Counted from the stretch's first letter, positions 41,366 through 50,063 are shown. The stretch is DNA of 64,000 nt from Streptosporangium roseum DSM 43021 (GCF_000024865.1 NC_013595.1:1612001-1676000); one strand, 5' to 3'. The notes: generated by a model from the letters alone, not told the origin. Numbers and translations are program-made.

Positions 41366-42091
41366 ATGCTGCCTGTCGTCTTCGTCCACGGCATCCGGGT
41401 CAGCGGGACCATGTGGGGTCCCGTCCTCTCCCGTCTCGACCGGCCCGCGGCGGCCGTGGACCTGCCGGGCCACGGAACCCGCCGAGGTGAGCCGTTCTCG
41501 ATGGACGCGGCGACCGCGGCCGTGGCCGACGCGATCGACTCGCTCGGCGGGCGGGCGCTCGTGGCGGGGCACTCCATCGGCGGCTACGTCGGCATCGCCG
41601 CCGCCGGGCGCTTCCCCGGACGGGTGGCCGGGCTGGTGGCCATGGGGTGTACGGCCCGCAATACGTCGATGGCCGGGGTCTACCGCTCCGTCGCCTCGCT
41701 CGCCGCGCGCAACCCGGGGTACGCGGACCGGATCAGCTCCTATGTCCTGCGCCGCCTCCTGCCCGGCCCCGCCGGTGCGGCGATGGTGGAGGGAGGGCTG
41801 TCATGCGAGGTGATGCCGCAGGTCGTCGAGGCCGTCGCCGGGCATGACCAGCTCGCCGCGCTGGCCGCCTATCCCGGGCGGGTGTGGCTGGTCAACGGCG
41901 CCCGCGACCCGTTCCGGAGCGACGAGCGCGACTTCCTCCGGGCCTGCCGGAACGGGCGCCTGATCCTGATCCCCCGCCGGGGGCACCTGGGAGTGATGAG
42001 GGACCCCGGCCCGCTGGCCCGGCTGGTGGGCGACCTGTGCGATCAGGTCGACCGGCCGGAGAGGGCGGTGGCGACGCCGAGCCCCAGGTAG
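41366..42091 (+). CDS. Alpha/beta hydrolase
   Basis: The 241-residue protein has the oxyanion segment VFVHGIRVSG, the nucleophile elbow GHSIGG (Ser70), a late Asp in NGARDPF and His in RRGHLGV. It likely hydrolyses an ester or lactone. GGAGG at 41355-41359 precedes ATG 41366. Under the twin TetR sites, the substrate or product may be the TetR ligand. Its last 49 bp overlap the convergent LysE gene. Confidence 0.9.
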   Translation: MLPVVFVHGIRVSGTMWGPVLSRLDRPAAAVDLPGHGTRRGEPFSMDAATAAVADAIDSLGGRALVAGHSIGGYVGIAAAGRFPGRVAGLVAMGCTARNTSMAGVYRSVASLAARNPGYADRISSYVLRRLLPGPAGAAMVEGGLSCEVMPQVVEAVAGHDQLAALAAYPGRVWLVNGARDPFRSDERDFLRACRNGRLILIPRRGHLGVMRDPGPLARLVGDLCDQVDRPERAVATPSPR

Positions 42092-42663
42092 ACGATCCCG
42101 CTGAAGTAGCGCAGCACGCCCGAACGGTCGCGCAGCCGCCTGCCCAGCGCGCCCGCGCCCGCGGCGTAGATCATGTCGGAGATCAGACCGAGGATCAGGA
42201 GGGTGCCGCCCAGGAGGGCGATCTGCAGCGGCACCGAACCCGCCTCCGGATCCACGAACTGCGGCAGGAACGCCAGGAAGAACAGGATCACCTTGGGGTT
42301 GAGCACGTTGACGATCACGCCTTCGAGGAAGATCGCGCGCAGCGGCTGCGGCGTGGCCCGCTGGGCGGTGAGCTCCTGCCTGCCGGTCAGCGTCCGGACG
42401 CCCAGATAGATCAGATAGGCCACTCCGGCCCACTTGATCACGTTGAAGAGCGTGGCGGACCGGGCGACCACGTAGGAGAGCCCGGCCGCCGCCGCCGCGA
42501 TGTGCACCAGAGTGCCGGTCTCCACGCCGAACGCGCTCGCCAGCCCGGCCGCCCGTCCCTGGGCGATGCCCCGGGCGGCGATGTAGAGGTGGTTGGGGCC
42601 GGGCACCAGGACCAGCGCCAGGGACGCCACCGCGAAGAGCAGGAATGTGGACGAAGAGACCAT
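42043..42663 (-). CDS. LysE/RhtB-family amino acid exporter
   Basis: The 206-residue, six-helix protein has the family pattern LALVLVPGPNHLYIAARGIAQGRAAGLASAFGVETG and the later NPKVILFFLAFLPQFVDP. Such proteins export amino acids or homoserine lactones. ATG 42663 has GGAG upstream and gives the standard N-terminus; the frame before it is noise. It overlaps the opposite-strand hydrolase gene by 49 bp. Confidence 0.92.
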   Translation of the reverse strand: MVSSSTFLLFAVASLALVLVPGPNHLYIAARGIAQGRAAGLASAFGVETGTLVHIAAAAAGLSYVVARSATLFNVIKWAGVAYLIYLGVRTLTGRQELTAQRATPQPLRAIFLEGVIVNVLNPKVILFFLAFLPQFVDPEAGSVPLQIALLGGTLLILGLISDMIYAAGAGALGRRLRDRSGVLRYFSGIVYLGLGVATALSGRST

Positions 42664-42755
42664 GGCTCCGACACTACGGCCGCTCCGATCCCCGGGTGAG
42701 GGCCATTCGCGGGTGCCGTCCGTGGACCATTCGGCCTGTTGTCGGTGTGTCGTGG

Positions 42756-42761
42756 CATACT
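42756..42761 (+). promoter_or_regulatory. -10 element for leaderless LuxR-type gene
   Basis: CATACT stands seven bases before GTG 42769 and there is no ribosome site, suggesting a leaderless mRNA. No clear -35 was found. Confidence 0.4.
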
Positions 42762-42768
42762 CGCCGAC

Positions 42769-45519
42769 GTGGGGTGGCAAAACGAGCACAGTGTTCTTAT
42801 CGGGCGATTGGTGGAGCTCGACCGCCTGACCGTTGTGCTCGACTCGGCCGCCGCTGGTCTGGCCGGGGTGGCCCTCGTGGGCGGCGACGCGGGCATCGGC
42901 AAGACCCGGCTGGTGACGGAGCTGGGCGAGCGGGCCAAGGCAGCCGGCTTCGCCGTACTGGTCGGGCAGTGCGCCGAGCTCGGCGACGCGCTGCCGTACC
43001 TCCCGCTGGCGGACGCCCTGCGCAGCGCGCGGGGCGAGCTGCGCGCGGCGATCGACGCCCGGCCCGTCCTCGGCAGGCTGCTGCCCGGCGGCACCGACCT
43101 CGGCCCGGAGACCACCTCCGGCCTCACCCAGCAGCAGCTGTTCGGCTCGATGCTCGGGTTCCTGGCCGCGCAGCCCGTGCTGCTGATCCTGGAAGACCTG
43201 CACTGGGCCGACCAGTCCACCCGTGACCTGCTGGTCTTCCTCAGCCGAATGCTGCAGACCGAGCGCGTCTGCCTGGTCGGCACCTACCGGACCGACGACC
43301 TCCACCGGCGGCACCCGCTACGCCGGGTCCTCGCCGAGCTCAAGCGCCTTCCCTCGGTGACGGCCGTCGAGCTGAGCCCGCTCGACCGCGGTGAGATGGC
43401 CGACTACCTGGCCGCGCTCGGCGGTGACGACGTTCAGATGATCAGCGACGTCGTCGACCGGGCGGAGGGCAACCCGTTCTACGCCGAGGAGCTCCTGGAG
43501 GCCGCGATCGACGGCTCCATGATGACCGACGGCCTGGCCAGCCTGCTGCTCTCCCGGGCGGAGCTGCTCTCCGACGCGGCCCAGCGGGTGCTCCGAGGCG
43601 CGGCCGTCGCGGGCCGGAGGGTCGACCACGACCTGCTCCGGGAGGCTTCCGGCCTGGACGAGCTGGCCTTCGAGGAGGCCATGCGGGAGATCGTCTCGCG
43701 CGGTCTGCTCCGCACCAACGGGGAGTACGGCTACGCCTTCCGGCACGCCCTGCTCCAGGAGGCCGTCTACACCGATCTGCTGCCGGGCGAGCGGACCCGG
43801 ATGCACTCCGAGTTCGCCCGCCTGCTCACCGCCCGCAAGGGCGCCGCCGCCGAGCTCGCCTATCACTACCTGGCCGGTCACGACCTCGCCGAAGCCCTGT
43901 CCGCCTCGGTGGAGGCCGGGCGGCGGGCCGAGCGCCTCGGCGCCCCCGCCGAGGCGCACCGCCACTTCGAGCAGGCACTCGGCCTCTGGGACCGGGTCCC
44001 CGACGCCGAGCGCCTCGCCGGGACGGACCACGTCCGGCTCGCGCTGCGCACCGCCGCCGCGGCGGCCGACATGGGGGACAACCACCGGGCCATCGCCCAG
44101 GCGCGGGAGATCCCCCCGTCGGCCGAGGTCTCGGAACGGCTCGCCTACTACCTCTACGACTCCGACGACGTGCCGGGGGCGATCACGGCCGCCGAGGCGG
44201 CCGTGGCCGCGGCCCCCTCCGGGACCCCCGTCCTCGCCAGGGCGCTGGCCACGCTCTCCCGCGCGCTCAGCTGGGGCGCGCGGCACGCGGAGGTCAGGCC
44301 CCTCGCCGACCGCGCGCTGGAGGTCGCCAGGGCCACGGGGGCGAGCGACGCGGAGAAGAGCGCGACGATCATGCTGGCCTCCTGGGCGGAGTACGAGGGC
44401 GACCTCACCCGGGCGGAGGAGCTGTTCGGCTCCGCCGCCGCCCGTGACTCCGGCGATCTCGCCATGGACCTGCGGGCGATCTTCCACTACGCCCGGATCC
44501 AGTTCGAGCACGGCTCCATGGCCGCCGCCGCCGTGACCGCCGACCGAGGCGTGCGGCTGGCGAGAGACGCCGGCCTCACCTGGAGCACCTACGGCACCGA
44601 CCTGAGATTCCTGCAGTTCCTGATCCGCTACATGGCGGGGGAGTGGGCACAGGCCCAGGAGACGGCCGCCGGGTTCGGCACGCGCGTCGGCAAGATCCCC
44701 GAGGCCATCCTCTCCTCCTTCGCGCTGTTCATCGAGGTCGCCATGGGGATGCCCGCGGTCGAGGAACGGCTGACCTGGCTCCGGCCGTTCTGGTCGGACG
44801 CCCTGGTCGCCTACATGTCCCGGGGCCTGGCCGCCGAACACGCCCTCTGGCGGCAGGAGCCCGAGCTCGCCCTGGAACACGCGACCGCGGTCCTCGACAC
44901 CATGGACGCCATCGACGTGGGCAACATCCGCATCAGCGCGATCGCGCTGTGGGCGCTGGCCGACCTCGGCCGCACCGACGGCGCCGACGAGTTGCTCGCC
45001 CGCGCGCGGCGGGCGGCCAGGCCCGGGATGGGGTTCGAGGGACGGGCCTGGCTGGCGCGGGCGGAGGCCGAATGGCATCGCGCGCACGGCCGCGCCGACG
45101 TCGAGGCGTGGCGTGCGGTGGTCGAGGCGTTCGACGTCGGGTTCGCCTACGAGGCCGCGCGCTCCCGGTGGCGGCTGGCCGAGGCGCTGCTCGCCTCGGG
45201 TGAGCGCGTCGCGGCGCTGAAGGAGTGGGAGCGTGCCGTCGAGGTCGCCGCGTCACTGGGCGCCCGGCCGCTGAGCGCGGCCCTGGCGGAGCTGGGCCGC
45301 CGAGCCCGGTTCGCCCCGGCGCAGCCGGGACTGCTCACCGGCCGGGAGCGGGAGGTGCTCGCCCTGGTGGCCGAGGGCCTGCCCAACCGCGAGATCGGCG
45401 AGCGGCTGTTCATCGCACAGAAGACGGTGAGCGTGCACGTCTCCAACATCCTGGGCAAGCTCGGCGTCTCCTCCCGCACCCAGGCCGCCGCCGTGGCCAG
45501 GAAGGACGACCTGCTCTAG
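42769..45519 (+). CDS. LuxR-family ATPase regulator (LAL type)
   Basis: The 916-residue protein has an N-terminal AAA/NTPase domain with Walker A GGDAGIGKT (38-46) and Walker B LLILEDLHWAD, a long helical TPR-like middle and a C-terminal LuxR helix-turn-helix (LTGREREVLALVAEGLPNREIGERLFIAQKTVSVHVSNIL). LAL proteins are large ATP-dependent activators of catabolic or secondary-metabolite genes. GTG 42769 gives a direct start into the ATPase domain. The last four bases (CTAG) form the overlapping stop with the CheY-like gene. Confidence 0.92.
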   Translation: MGWQNEHSVLIGRLVELDRLTVVLDSAAAGLAGVALVGGDAGIGKTRLVTELGERAKAAGFAVLVGQCAELGDALPYLPLADALRSARGELRAAIDARPVLGRLLPGGTDLGPETTSGLTQQQLFGSMLGFLAAQPVLLILEDLHWADQSTRDLLVFLSRMLQTERVCLVGTYRTDDLHRRHPLRRVLAELKRLPSVTAVELSPLDRGEMADYLAALGGDDVQMISDVVDRAEGNPFYAEELLEAAIDGSMMTDGLASLLLSRAELLSDAAQRVLRGAAVAGRRVDHDLLREASGLDELAFEEAMREIVSRGLLRTNGEYGYAFRHALLQEAVYTDLLPGERTRMHSEFARLLTARKGAAAELAYHYLAGHDLAEALSASVEAGRRAERLGAPAEAHRHFEQALGLWDRVPDAERLAGTDHVRLALRTAAAAADMGDNHRAIAQAREIPPSAEVSERLAYYLYDSDDVPGAITAAEAAVAAAPSGTPVLARALATLSRALSWGARHAEVRPLADRALEVARATGASDAEKSATIMLASWAEYEGDLTRAEELFGSAAARDSGDLAMDLRAIFHYARIQFEHGSMAAAAVTADRGVRLARDAGLTWSTYGTDLRFLQFLIRYMAGEWAQAQETAAGFGTRVGKIPEAILSSFALFIEVAMGMPAVEERLTWLRPFWSDALVAYMSRGLAAEHALWRQEPELALEHATAVLDTMDAIDVGNIRISAIALWALADLGRTDGADELLARARRAARPGMGFEGRAWLARAEAEWHRAHGRADVEAWRAVVEAFDVGFAYEAARSRWRLAEALLASGERVAALKEWERAVEVAASLGARPLSAALAELGRRARFAPAQPGLLTGREREVLALVAEGLPNREIGERLFIAQKTVSVHVSNILGKLGVSSRTQAAAVARKDDLL

Positions 45520-45905
45520 GCGCTGCGGGTGTCCAGGGCCAGGTCACGGACGACCTGGATCAGCTCGGCCGGATCGAACGGCTTGGTGAGGTAGGCGTCG
45601 ACCCCGATGCCGAGGCCCCGGCGCTTGTCGTCCTCCTGGGCCCGCGCGGTGATCAGGACCACCTTGATGTGGCGGGTCTCCTCGTCACCCCGCAGCCTGG
45701 TGGCGGTCATCCAGCCGTCCAGCCGGGGCATCATGACATCCAGCGTGATCACGTCGGGCATCACGTCGACCACCCGATCCAGGCAGTTCTGCCCGTCGTA
45801 GGCGGTCTCCACCTGGAACCCCTCCAGGGTCAGGTTGACCGCGATGAGCTGTCGGATGACCTCGTCGTCATCCACCACCAATACCTTGCCCAGAACCTCG
45901 CCCAC
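45516..45905 (-). CDS. Single-domain (CheY-like) response regulator
   Basis: The 129-residue receiver has the acidic pocket (VVDDDE), Asp56 in VITLDVMMPRLDG, the Thr in VVLITARAQ and Lys in LTKPFDP, with no output domain. It could be a phosphate shuttle or act by protein contacts. GTG 45905 gives a standard length, though the GGAGGAG lies about 14 bases upstream; a GTG 11 codons earlier is an alternative. Its stop shares CTAG with the convergent LuxR-type gene. Confidence 0.88.
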   Translation of the reverse strand: MGEVLGKVLVVDDDEVIRQLIAVNLTLEGFQVETAYDGQNCLDRVVDVMPDVITLDVMMPRLDGWMTATRLRGDEETRHIKVVLITARAQEDDKRRGLGIGVDAYLTKPFDPAELIQVVRDLALDTRSA

Positions 45906-46013
45906 GGCCGTGAGGCTAACTCCTCCAACCCGGGTCACGCGCGGTTTTCGACGGATGCGTACGGACAGCTATCCGTTGGCGGAAGGTTTCCCGAAAAGCG
46001 GCGGAGCCCTCGC

Positions 46014-46104
46014 GCCGCCTGTCCCGCTGCTTTTCGTGCCGCCTGTCCTGCTGCTTTTCGCACGACCCGTCCTGCTGCTTTTCGCGCGGCCTGTCCCGCC
46101 GCGG
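46014..46104. repeat. 24-bp tandem repeat, three full units and a partial
   Basis: Units of the form GCCGCCTGTCCTGCTGCTTTTCGC repeat head to tail in a 582-bp stretch (45906-46487) that has no convincing gene. In one plus frame it would encode Leu-rich octapeptides, but no start with coding context is present. Confidence 0.8.
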
Positions 46105-46160
46105 GCGGATGCCTCCCGAGCCCCTGAGGGGCGGTGCCGCGCGTTCTTGCGAGCCTTCTT

Positions 46161-46250
46161 GGCGTATGGCGTATGGCGTATGGCGAAGTGGCGCATGGCA
46201 TATGCCCCGTGGCCCGTGGCCCGTGGCGTGGGGCGTATGGCGTGTGGCGA
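46161..46250. repeat. GGCGTAT heptamer repeats and degenerate derivatives
   Basis: Three exact GGCGTAT copies (46161-46181) are followed by a run of GGCGCATGGC, GTGGCCC and GGGGCGTATGGC variants. This low-complexity zone continues the gene-free stretch before the NlpC/P60 gene. Confidence 0.7.
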
Positions 46251-46487
46251 AGGCGTGTATGAGGCAGGGCGCAGTGTGCGGCAGGGCGCGGTGTGCGGCG
46301 ACGGTGAAACCGCACGTGAGGAAACCGCACGTGAGGAAATCGTGCATGGCGGACAGCCGTCCCTCAGTTTCCCCTCGGCTGTGGACAGCCCGGCGTTCTC
46401 CACAGAACTCGGTTCGGCTCCTCGGGGGACACCCCGTCCCGCACATCCTGAGGCCTCGATCGTTCATCGAGCCCAGGGAGGGCACGC

Positions 46488-47501
46488 ATGATCACGACAG
46501 TCTTCGTCGCCACCGTCCTCGCGGCGGCCCTCGCAGGGGGCCCTCAGGCTTCTCCCGCCCGTCCCTGTCCGCAGGCCGTCGATGACTGGAGGCGCCCGCT
46601 GCCCGAGGCCGAGCTGCCGGACGGTGCCCGGAGACGGTTCGAAGCAGGAGTCCGTCTCGTGCTCGCCGCTGCCTGCGGGCTCTCCCGCACGGGCCCGGAG
46701 TTCCCACCCCGGGCCGCCCGGGGCGACGCTGAGGACACTCTCTCCGGCAGGGGCGTCCCCCGGCCTCCGGACGCCACCGTCTCCGCCCCCGGATCCCCCG
46801 ACGCCGTCGGCTCTTCTGGCTCCGGTGGCCCCGAGTCCCCCGGCGCCGCGGGCTTCCCCGGTTCCGGATCCCCTGACGGCACCGGTCCTTCTGGCCCCGG
46901 TTCCTCCGATGCCGCCGTTTCCCTCGCTTCCGGATCCTCCGGCGCCCCTCGCTCCGCCGGTTCCGGACCTTCTGGCCTCGCCGGTTCCTCCGGCCCCGGA
47001 TCACCCTCGCGGGTCCGCCAGCCGGCCGTCGTCTCCTCCGCCAGGCCGGAGGCGTCCCGTTCCCTGTCGGCCCCTGCCCGGCAGTCACGCCTCCCCTCAC
47101 CGGGACAGACGGCGGTGGCCGCGGCGCTCCGCCAGGTCGGCAGGCCGTACGTCTGGGGCGGCGGTTCCAGCGCGGGCCCGACCGGTGGTGGCTTCGACTG
47201 CTCCGGCCTCGCGCTGCACGCCTGGTCCAGGGCGGGGGCCGCGCTCACCCACTACACCGGCAGCCAGTTCCGGCAGGGGCGCCGTGTGCCGTTCTCCCAG
47301 CTCCGTCCCGGAGACCTGGTCTTCTTCGGAGGCGGCACCGGAGACCCCACCCACGTGGGCGTCTACGTGAAGAACGGTGTCATGGTGCACGCTCCCAAGA
47401 CCGGTGACGTCGTCAAAACGACGGACTTCGCCGCCTCCGCCTACTACCGCTCGCGCTACCGAGGCGCGGTCCGTCCGGCCCCCCGGACACCTGCCAGTTG
47501 A
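46488..47501 (+). CDS. Secreted NlpC/P60 cell-wall peptidase
   Basis: The 337-residue protein has a short signal peptide (TVLAAALAGGPQA), a ~160-residue Ser/Gly/Pro-rich disordered region and a C-terminal NlpC/P60 domain. The catalytic Cys238 is in FDCSGLALHAW and His289 in DPTHVGVYV, with a third residue in VMVHAPKTGDVV. Such enzymes cut peptidoglycan stem peptides. AGGGAGG precedes the ATG. It is monocistronic, followed by the tRNA gene. Confidence 0.92.
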   Translation: MITTVFVATVLAAALAGGPQASPARPCPQAVDDWRRPLPEAELPDGARRRFEAGVRLVLAAACGLSRTGPEFPPRAARGDAEDTLSGRGVPRPPDATVSAPGSPDAVGSSGSGGPESPGAAGFPGSGSPDGTGPSGPGSSDAAVSLASGSSGAPRSAGSGPSGLAGSSGPGSPSRVRQPAVVSSARPEASRSLSAPARQSRLPSPGQTAVAAALRQVGRPYVWGGGSSAGPTGGGFDCSGLALHAWSRAGAALTHYTGSQFRQGRRVPFSQLRPGDLVFFGGGTGDPTHVGVYVKNGVMVHAPKTGDVVKTTDFAASAYYRSRYRGAVRPAPRTPAS

Positions 47502-47582
47502 GGGCCGGTGCCCCTGAGATCACCTACTTCGCGCCGCGAGTGTCGGTTCCCCTCAAGATGCTGGTAATCTAATCACTCGTTG

Positions 47583-47657
47583 GCCCCCTTAGCTCAGGGG
47601 ATAGAGCACCGGCCTCCGGAGCCGGGAGCGCAAGTTCGAATCTTGCAGGGGGCACCA
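47583..47657 (+). tRNA. tRNA-Arg (anticodon CCG)
   Basis: The cloverleaf is complete: acceptor GCCCCCT/AGGGGGC, D-arm GCTC/GAGC, anticodon stem CCGGC/GCCGG with loop CTCCGGA (anticodon CCG, 47616-47618), T-arm GCAAG-TTCGAAT-CTTGC. Discriminator A and CCA are encoded (47654-47657). Confidence 0.97.
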
Positions 47658-47681
47658 ACGCTTCACCTGGGGAAACCCGAC

Positions 47682-47715
47682 AACGACCTGCGGCAACGCA
47701 GGTCGTTTTGTTTTT
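47682..47715 (+). terminator. Rho-independent terminator after tRNA-Arg
   Basis: Arms AACGACCTGCG and CGCAGGTCGTT with loop GCAA are followed by TTGTTTTT, 25 bp after the tRNA. Confidence 0.92.
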
Positions 47716-47814
47716 CTGGGACTACCGTCTTGGGCCACCGAGTCCGGCCGTGCGGGCCGGCGGAGCGCGGACGGCCTGCGGGTGGCGCTGACGGGACGCT
47801 GCGCGGCCGGACGG

Positions 47815-48399
47815 TCAGGTGCCGATCAGCTGCTGGATCGAGTCTCCGTATCGGACGACGATCGCGCTCCGGTCGGCCGCGAGCAGCACAGGGTCCTGCA
47901 CCACATGCATGCTGGTGAGCAGCCCGCCGAGCTGCGCGGCGATCAGATGGGCGCGCAGCTCGGCATCGCCGCCCTCCAGGCGCCGGACGAGAGGCTCGGC
48001 GAAGACGTTCTCGATCGTTTCCCGCAGGTTCCGCTGCACCTCCTCCCGGTCCGAGGCCCGGAACAGAGCGGCGAGAGCGGTCACAGCCAACGCGCCCGGC
48101 CTGGATGACGGCAGGCACACCACGTGCTCCACGATCGCTCGGCCCATCCCTTCCAGCGGGCCCTCCATGACTTTGATCGCTGGCAGGTCGACCGTCATCG
48201 CCTCCAGGAACAGCCGTTCCTTGGAGCCGAAGTGCCGGATGACGAGGGCCGCGTCGACCCCCGCGCGGGCGGCGACGGCCCGTATGCCGACGGCGTCGAA
48301 GCCCTCGTTGCGGAAGAGCTCGTGCGCGGCGTCGTGGATGGCCTTTCGGGTCACCGCCGCCGACTGCCGGGGCCTGGAGGCGCGCAGGCGTGTGGTCAT
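47815..48399 (-). CDS. TetR-family repressor
   Basis: The 194-residue protein has a TetR helix-turn-helix (VGIRAVAARAGVDAALVIRHFGSKERLFLEAM) and an all-helical ligand domain. It is divergent from an SDR gene; between them lies a perfect 21-bp palindrome (48432-48452), so it most likely controls the SDR and itself. Confidence 0.92.
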   Translation of the reverse strand: MTTRLRASRPRQSAAVTRKAIHDAAHELFRNEGFDAVGIRAVAARAGVDAALVIRHFGSKERLFLEAMTVDLPAIKVMEGPLEGMGRAIVEHVVCLPSSRPGALAVTALAALFRASDREEVQRNLRETIENVFAEPLVRRLEGGDAELRAHLIAAQLGGLLTSMHVVQDPVLLAADRSAIVVRYGDSIQQLIGT

Positions 48400-48431
48400 G
48401 GTGGACGTGCTCCTCGGTGGGGTCGGGGCGA

Positions 48432-48452
48432 TAAGTCATCATAGATGACTTA
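48432..48452. promoter_or_regulatory. 21-bp TetR operator
   Basis: Arms TAAGTCATC and GATGACTTA flank ATA. The site is 33 bp upstream of tetR and about 90 bp upstream of the SDR start. Confidence 0.75.
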
Positions 48453-48473
48453 CGCTGGTCATCAATGTTGACA

Positions 48474-48530
48474 AAGCTCGCGGGCGGCCCGGGACGAGCA
48501 GAAGCTCGCGGGCATCCGCGGGACGAGTAG
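48474..48530. repeat. Direct repeat of about 28 bp in SDR leader
   Basis: Two near-copies (28 and 29 bp) begin AAGCTCGCGGGC and end GGGACGAGCAG or GGGACGAGTAG. They fill the space between the operator region and the SDR ribosome site. Confidence 0.8.
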
Positions 48531-48541
48531 AGGAGCAGCCC

Positions 48542-49342
48542 ATGAATCGCCTGAAGGACAAGGTCGCGATCATCACCGGCGCGGGCAGCGGGATCGGCCT
48601 GGCCGCGGCGGAGTTGATGAGCCGCGAGGGCGCCCGCGTCCTCGTGGCGGACTACGACGCCGCATCGGCCGAGAGTGCCGCCGCCACCATCATCGAGGCG
48701 GGTGGCCAGGCGGTGCCGTGCGCGGTGGACGTCATGGACGACACGTCCGTGGGCGACATGGTGGAAGCGGCCGTGCACGAGTTCGGGCGGCTGGACGTGC
48801 TCTGCAACCACGTGGGCGGGACGGACCCGCGCAAGGATCTCGACCTGCTCCGCCTCGACATGGAGGAGTTCAGCCGGGCCGTCGACCTCAACGTCCGCTC
48901 CACCCTGACGGGCTCCCGGCACGCCGTCCCGCACATGATCCGGGCGGGCGGTGGCTCGATCATCAACACCGCCTCGGTGGCCGGCCTGGTCGGCGACGTA
49001 CTCCAGATCTCCTACGGAGCGGTAAAGGCGGCGGTCATCAACATCACCAAGTCCATCGCCGTCCAGTACGGCCCGCAGGGCATCCGCTGCAACGCGGTGG
49101 CCCCGGGAGCGATCATGACCCCGGCGCTTCTGGACAACCTTCCCGCCGAGGTGATCGAGGCGCTGAAGGGATACAACGCGCTTCCCTACCTTGGCGCTCC
49201 CGAGGACATCGGCTACACCATGGTCTTTCTCGCCTCCGACGAATCCCGCTATCTGACCGGACAGCTTCTGGTGGTGGACGGAGGAATGACCAGCCAGTCC
49301 CCTGCCGCTCCCGGACGCCGCGCGATGCTCCCCACAGCATGA
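48542..49342 (+). CDS. Short-chain dehydrogenase/reductase
   Basis: The 266-residue SDR has the NAD(P) motif TGAGSGIG, Asp-rich acidic position after strand 2 (VADYD, favouring NAD), catalytic Ser in NTASVAG and the YxxxK motif YGAVK. The usual NNAG motif reads NHVGG. It oxidises or reduces a hydroxyl/carbonyl of unknown substrate. GAGGAG precedes the ATG. Controlled, by context, by the divergent TetR. Confidence 0.93.
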   Translation: MNRLKDKVAIITGAGSGIGLAAAELMSREGARVLVADYDAASAESAAATIIEAGGQAVPCAVDVMDDTSVGDMVEAAVHEFGRLDVLCNHVGGTDPRKDLDLLRLDMEEFSRAVDLNVRSTLTGSRHAVPHMIRAGGGSIINTASVAGLVGDVLQISYGAVKAAVINITKSIAVQYGPQGIRCNAVAPGAIMTPALLDNLPAEVIEALKGYNALPYLGAPEDIGYTMVFLASDESRYLTGQLLVVDGGMTSQSPAAPGRRAMLPTA

Positions 49343-49412
49343 CACCTCTCTGCGGGATCATTCCCGGTCCGCGGATGAGGGCCTGGTCGTCGACGAGCAC
49401 CACGCGGATCAC
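49343..49412 (-). pseudogene. N-terminal remnant of NarL-type response regulator
   Basis: From GTG 49412 the sequence reads IRVVLVDDQALIRG, the standard NarL receiver start, then loses similarity within about ten codons and runs into the SDR gene. Its start overlaps the stop of the kinase remnant (GTGA), as in intact operons. Confidence 0.6.
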
Positions 49413-49480
49413 AGGAGGTCCTTCACGGGGAGTCCGGCGCGGACGGTGAAGCAGCCTTTGGCCTTGCCGCCGGCTTCCTG
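49409..49480 (-). pseudogene. C-terminal remnant of a sensor histidine kinase
   Basis: The last ~20 codons read GGKAKGCFTVRAGLPVKDLL, like the usual GGGFxVRARLPV end of NarL-type kinases, and are joined by GTGA to a response-regulator start. The rest of the kinase is not recognisable upstream. Confidence 0.45.
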
Positions 49481-49915
49481 GATGGCCGGCAGCGCGCCGA
49501 CCAGTGCCGCGAGTGACACGTCCGTCGTCAGCGGGCGCCAGGCAAGCTCAGACCTCATCCCCGCACAGTGGGGCCCGACCGGATCGCCTCTTCCGCGCCA
49601 GGTCGGAGGCTGCGCGCTACTCCCGGCGTGGTAGTTGCCGCCCACGGCTGCGCTCCGCGGCGTAGTGAAGGCATCTCCCCAGGTAGGACGTCCGCGGGCG
49701 TGACTCGGGCGATGATCGCAGCCTGAATTCACTCATGGAGGCAATCGAGATGACCCGTGATGCCGAAACCGCGGTGCGGGACTGCTGGGCATCGCCAGGG
49801 GCGCGGCCTGCTGCCCCGCGGTGTTCGTGGAGCGGCCGGCGAGACCTGACCGACCCCGGTGCGCTGTCGCCGGCGCGCCCGATGCTTGCGCAAGCTCAAT
49901 CCGAGAGGGCCTCTC
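49481..49915. other. Gene-free decayed stretch
   Basis: No intact gene or recognisable protein fragment is seen here. It holds a 12-bp palindrome GCTTGCGCAAGC at 49884-49895, just upstream of the multicopper oxidase remnant. Confidence 0.5.
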
Positions 49916-50056
49916 GTGGCTGAATTCACTCGGCGAACCGCGCTGCGGGCCGTTGTGATCGCCGTTGCCGCTGGAGCGGCACCCGCTATGTCATGCACTG
50001 CCACAACCTCGAACACGGGGACATGGCCATGATGGCCAATTTCGAGTCGTCTGAAG
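49916..50056 (+). pseudogene. Multicopper oxidase reduced to its two ends
   Basis: GTG 49916, preceded by GAGAGGG, opens a Tat-type signal start (AEFTRRTALRAVVIAVAAGAAP). Around 49966-49980 the sequence switches frame to GTRYVMHCHNLEHGDMAMM, the C-terminal copper-binding motif HCHxxxH...M of multicopper oxidases. The several hundred codons that should lie between are gone. This is an internal deletion with frameshift. Confidence 0.7.
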
Positions 50057-50063
50057 GAGAAAC

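Noticed and set aside
46014..46104. CRISPR array
   Set aside because: Repeats are contiguous 24-mers without spacers, and no cas genes are present in the window.
45835..46491. Plus-strand frame across the 24-bp repeats as a gene
   Set aside because: It starts inside the CheY-like gene, has no ribosome site, and its composition comes from the repeats.
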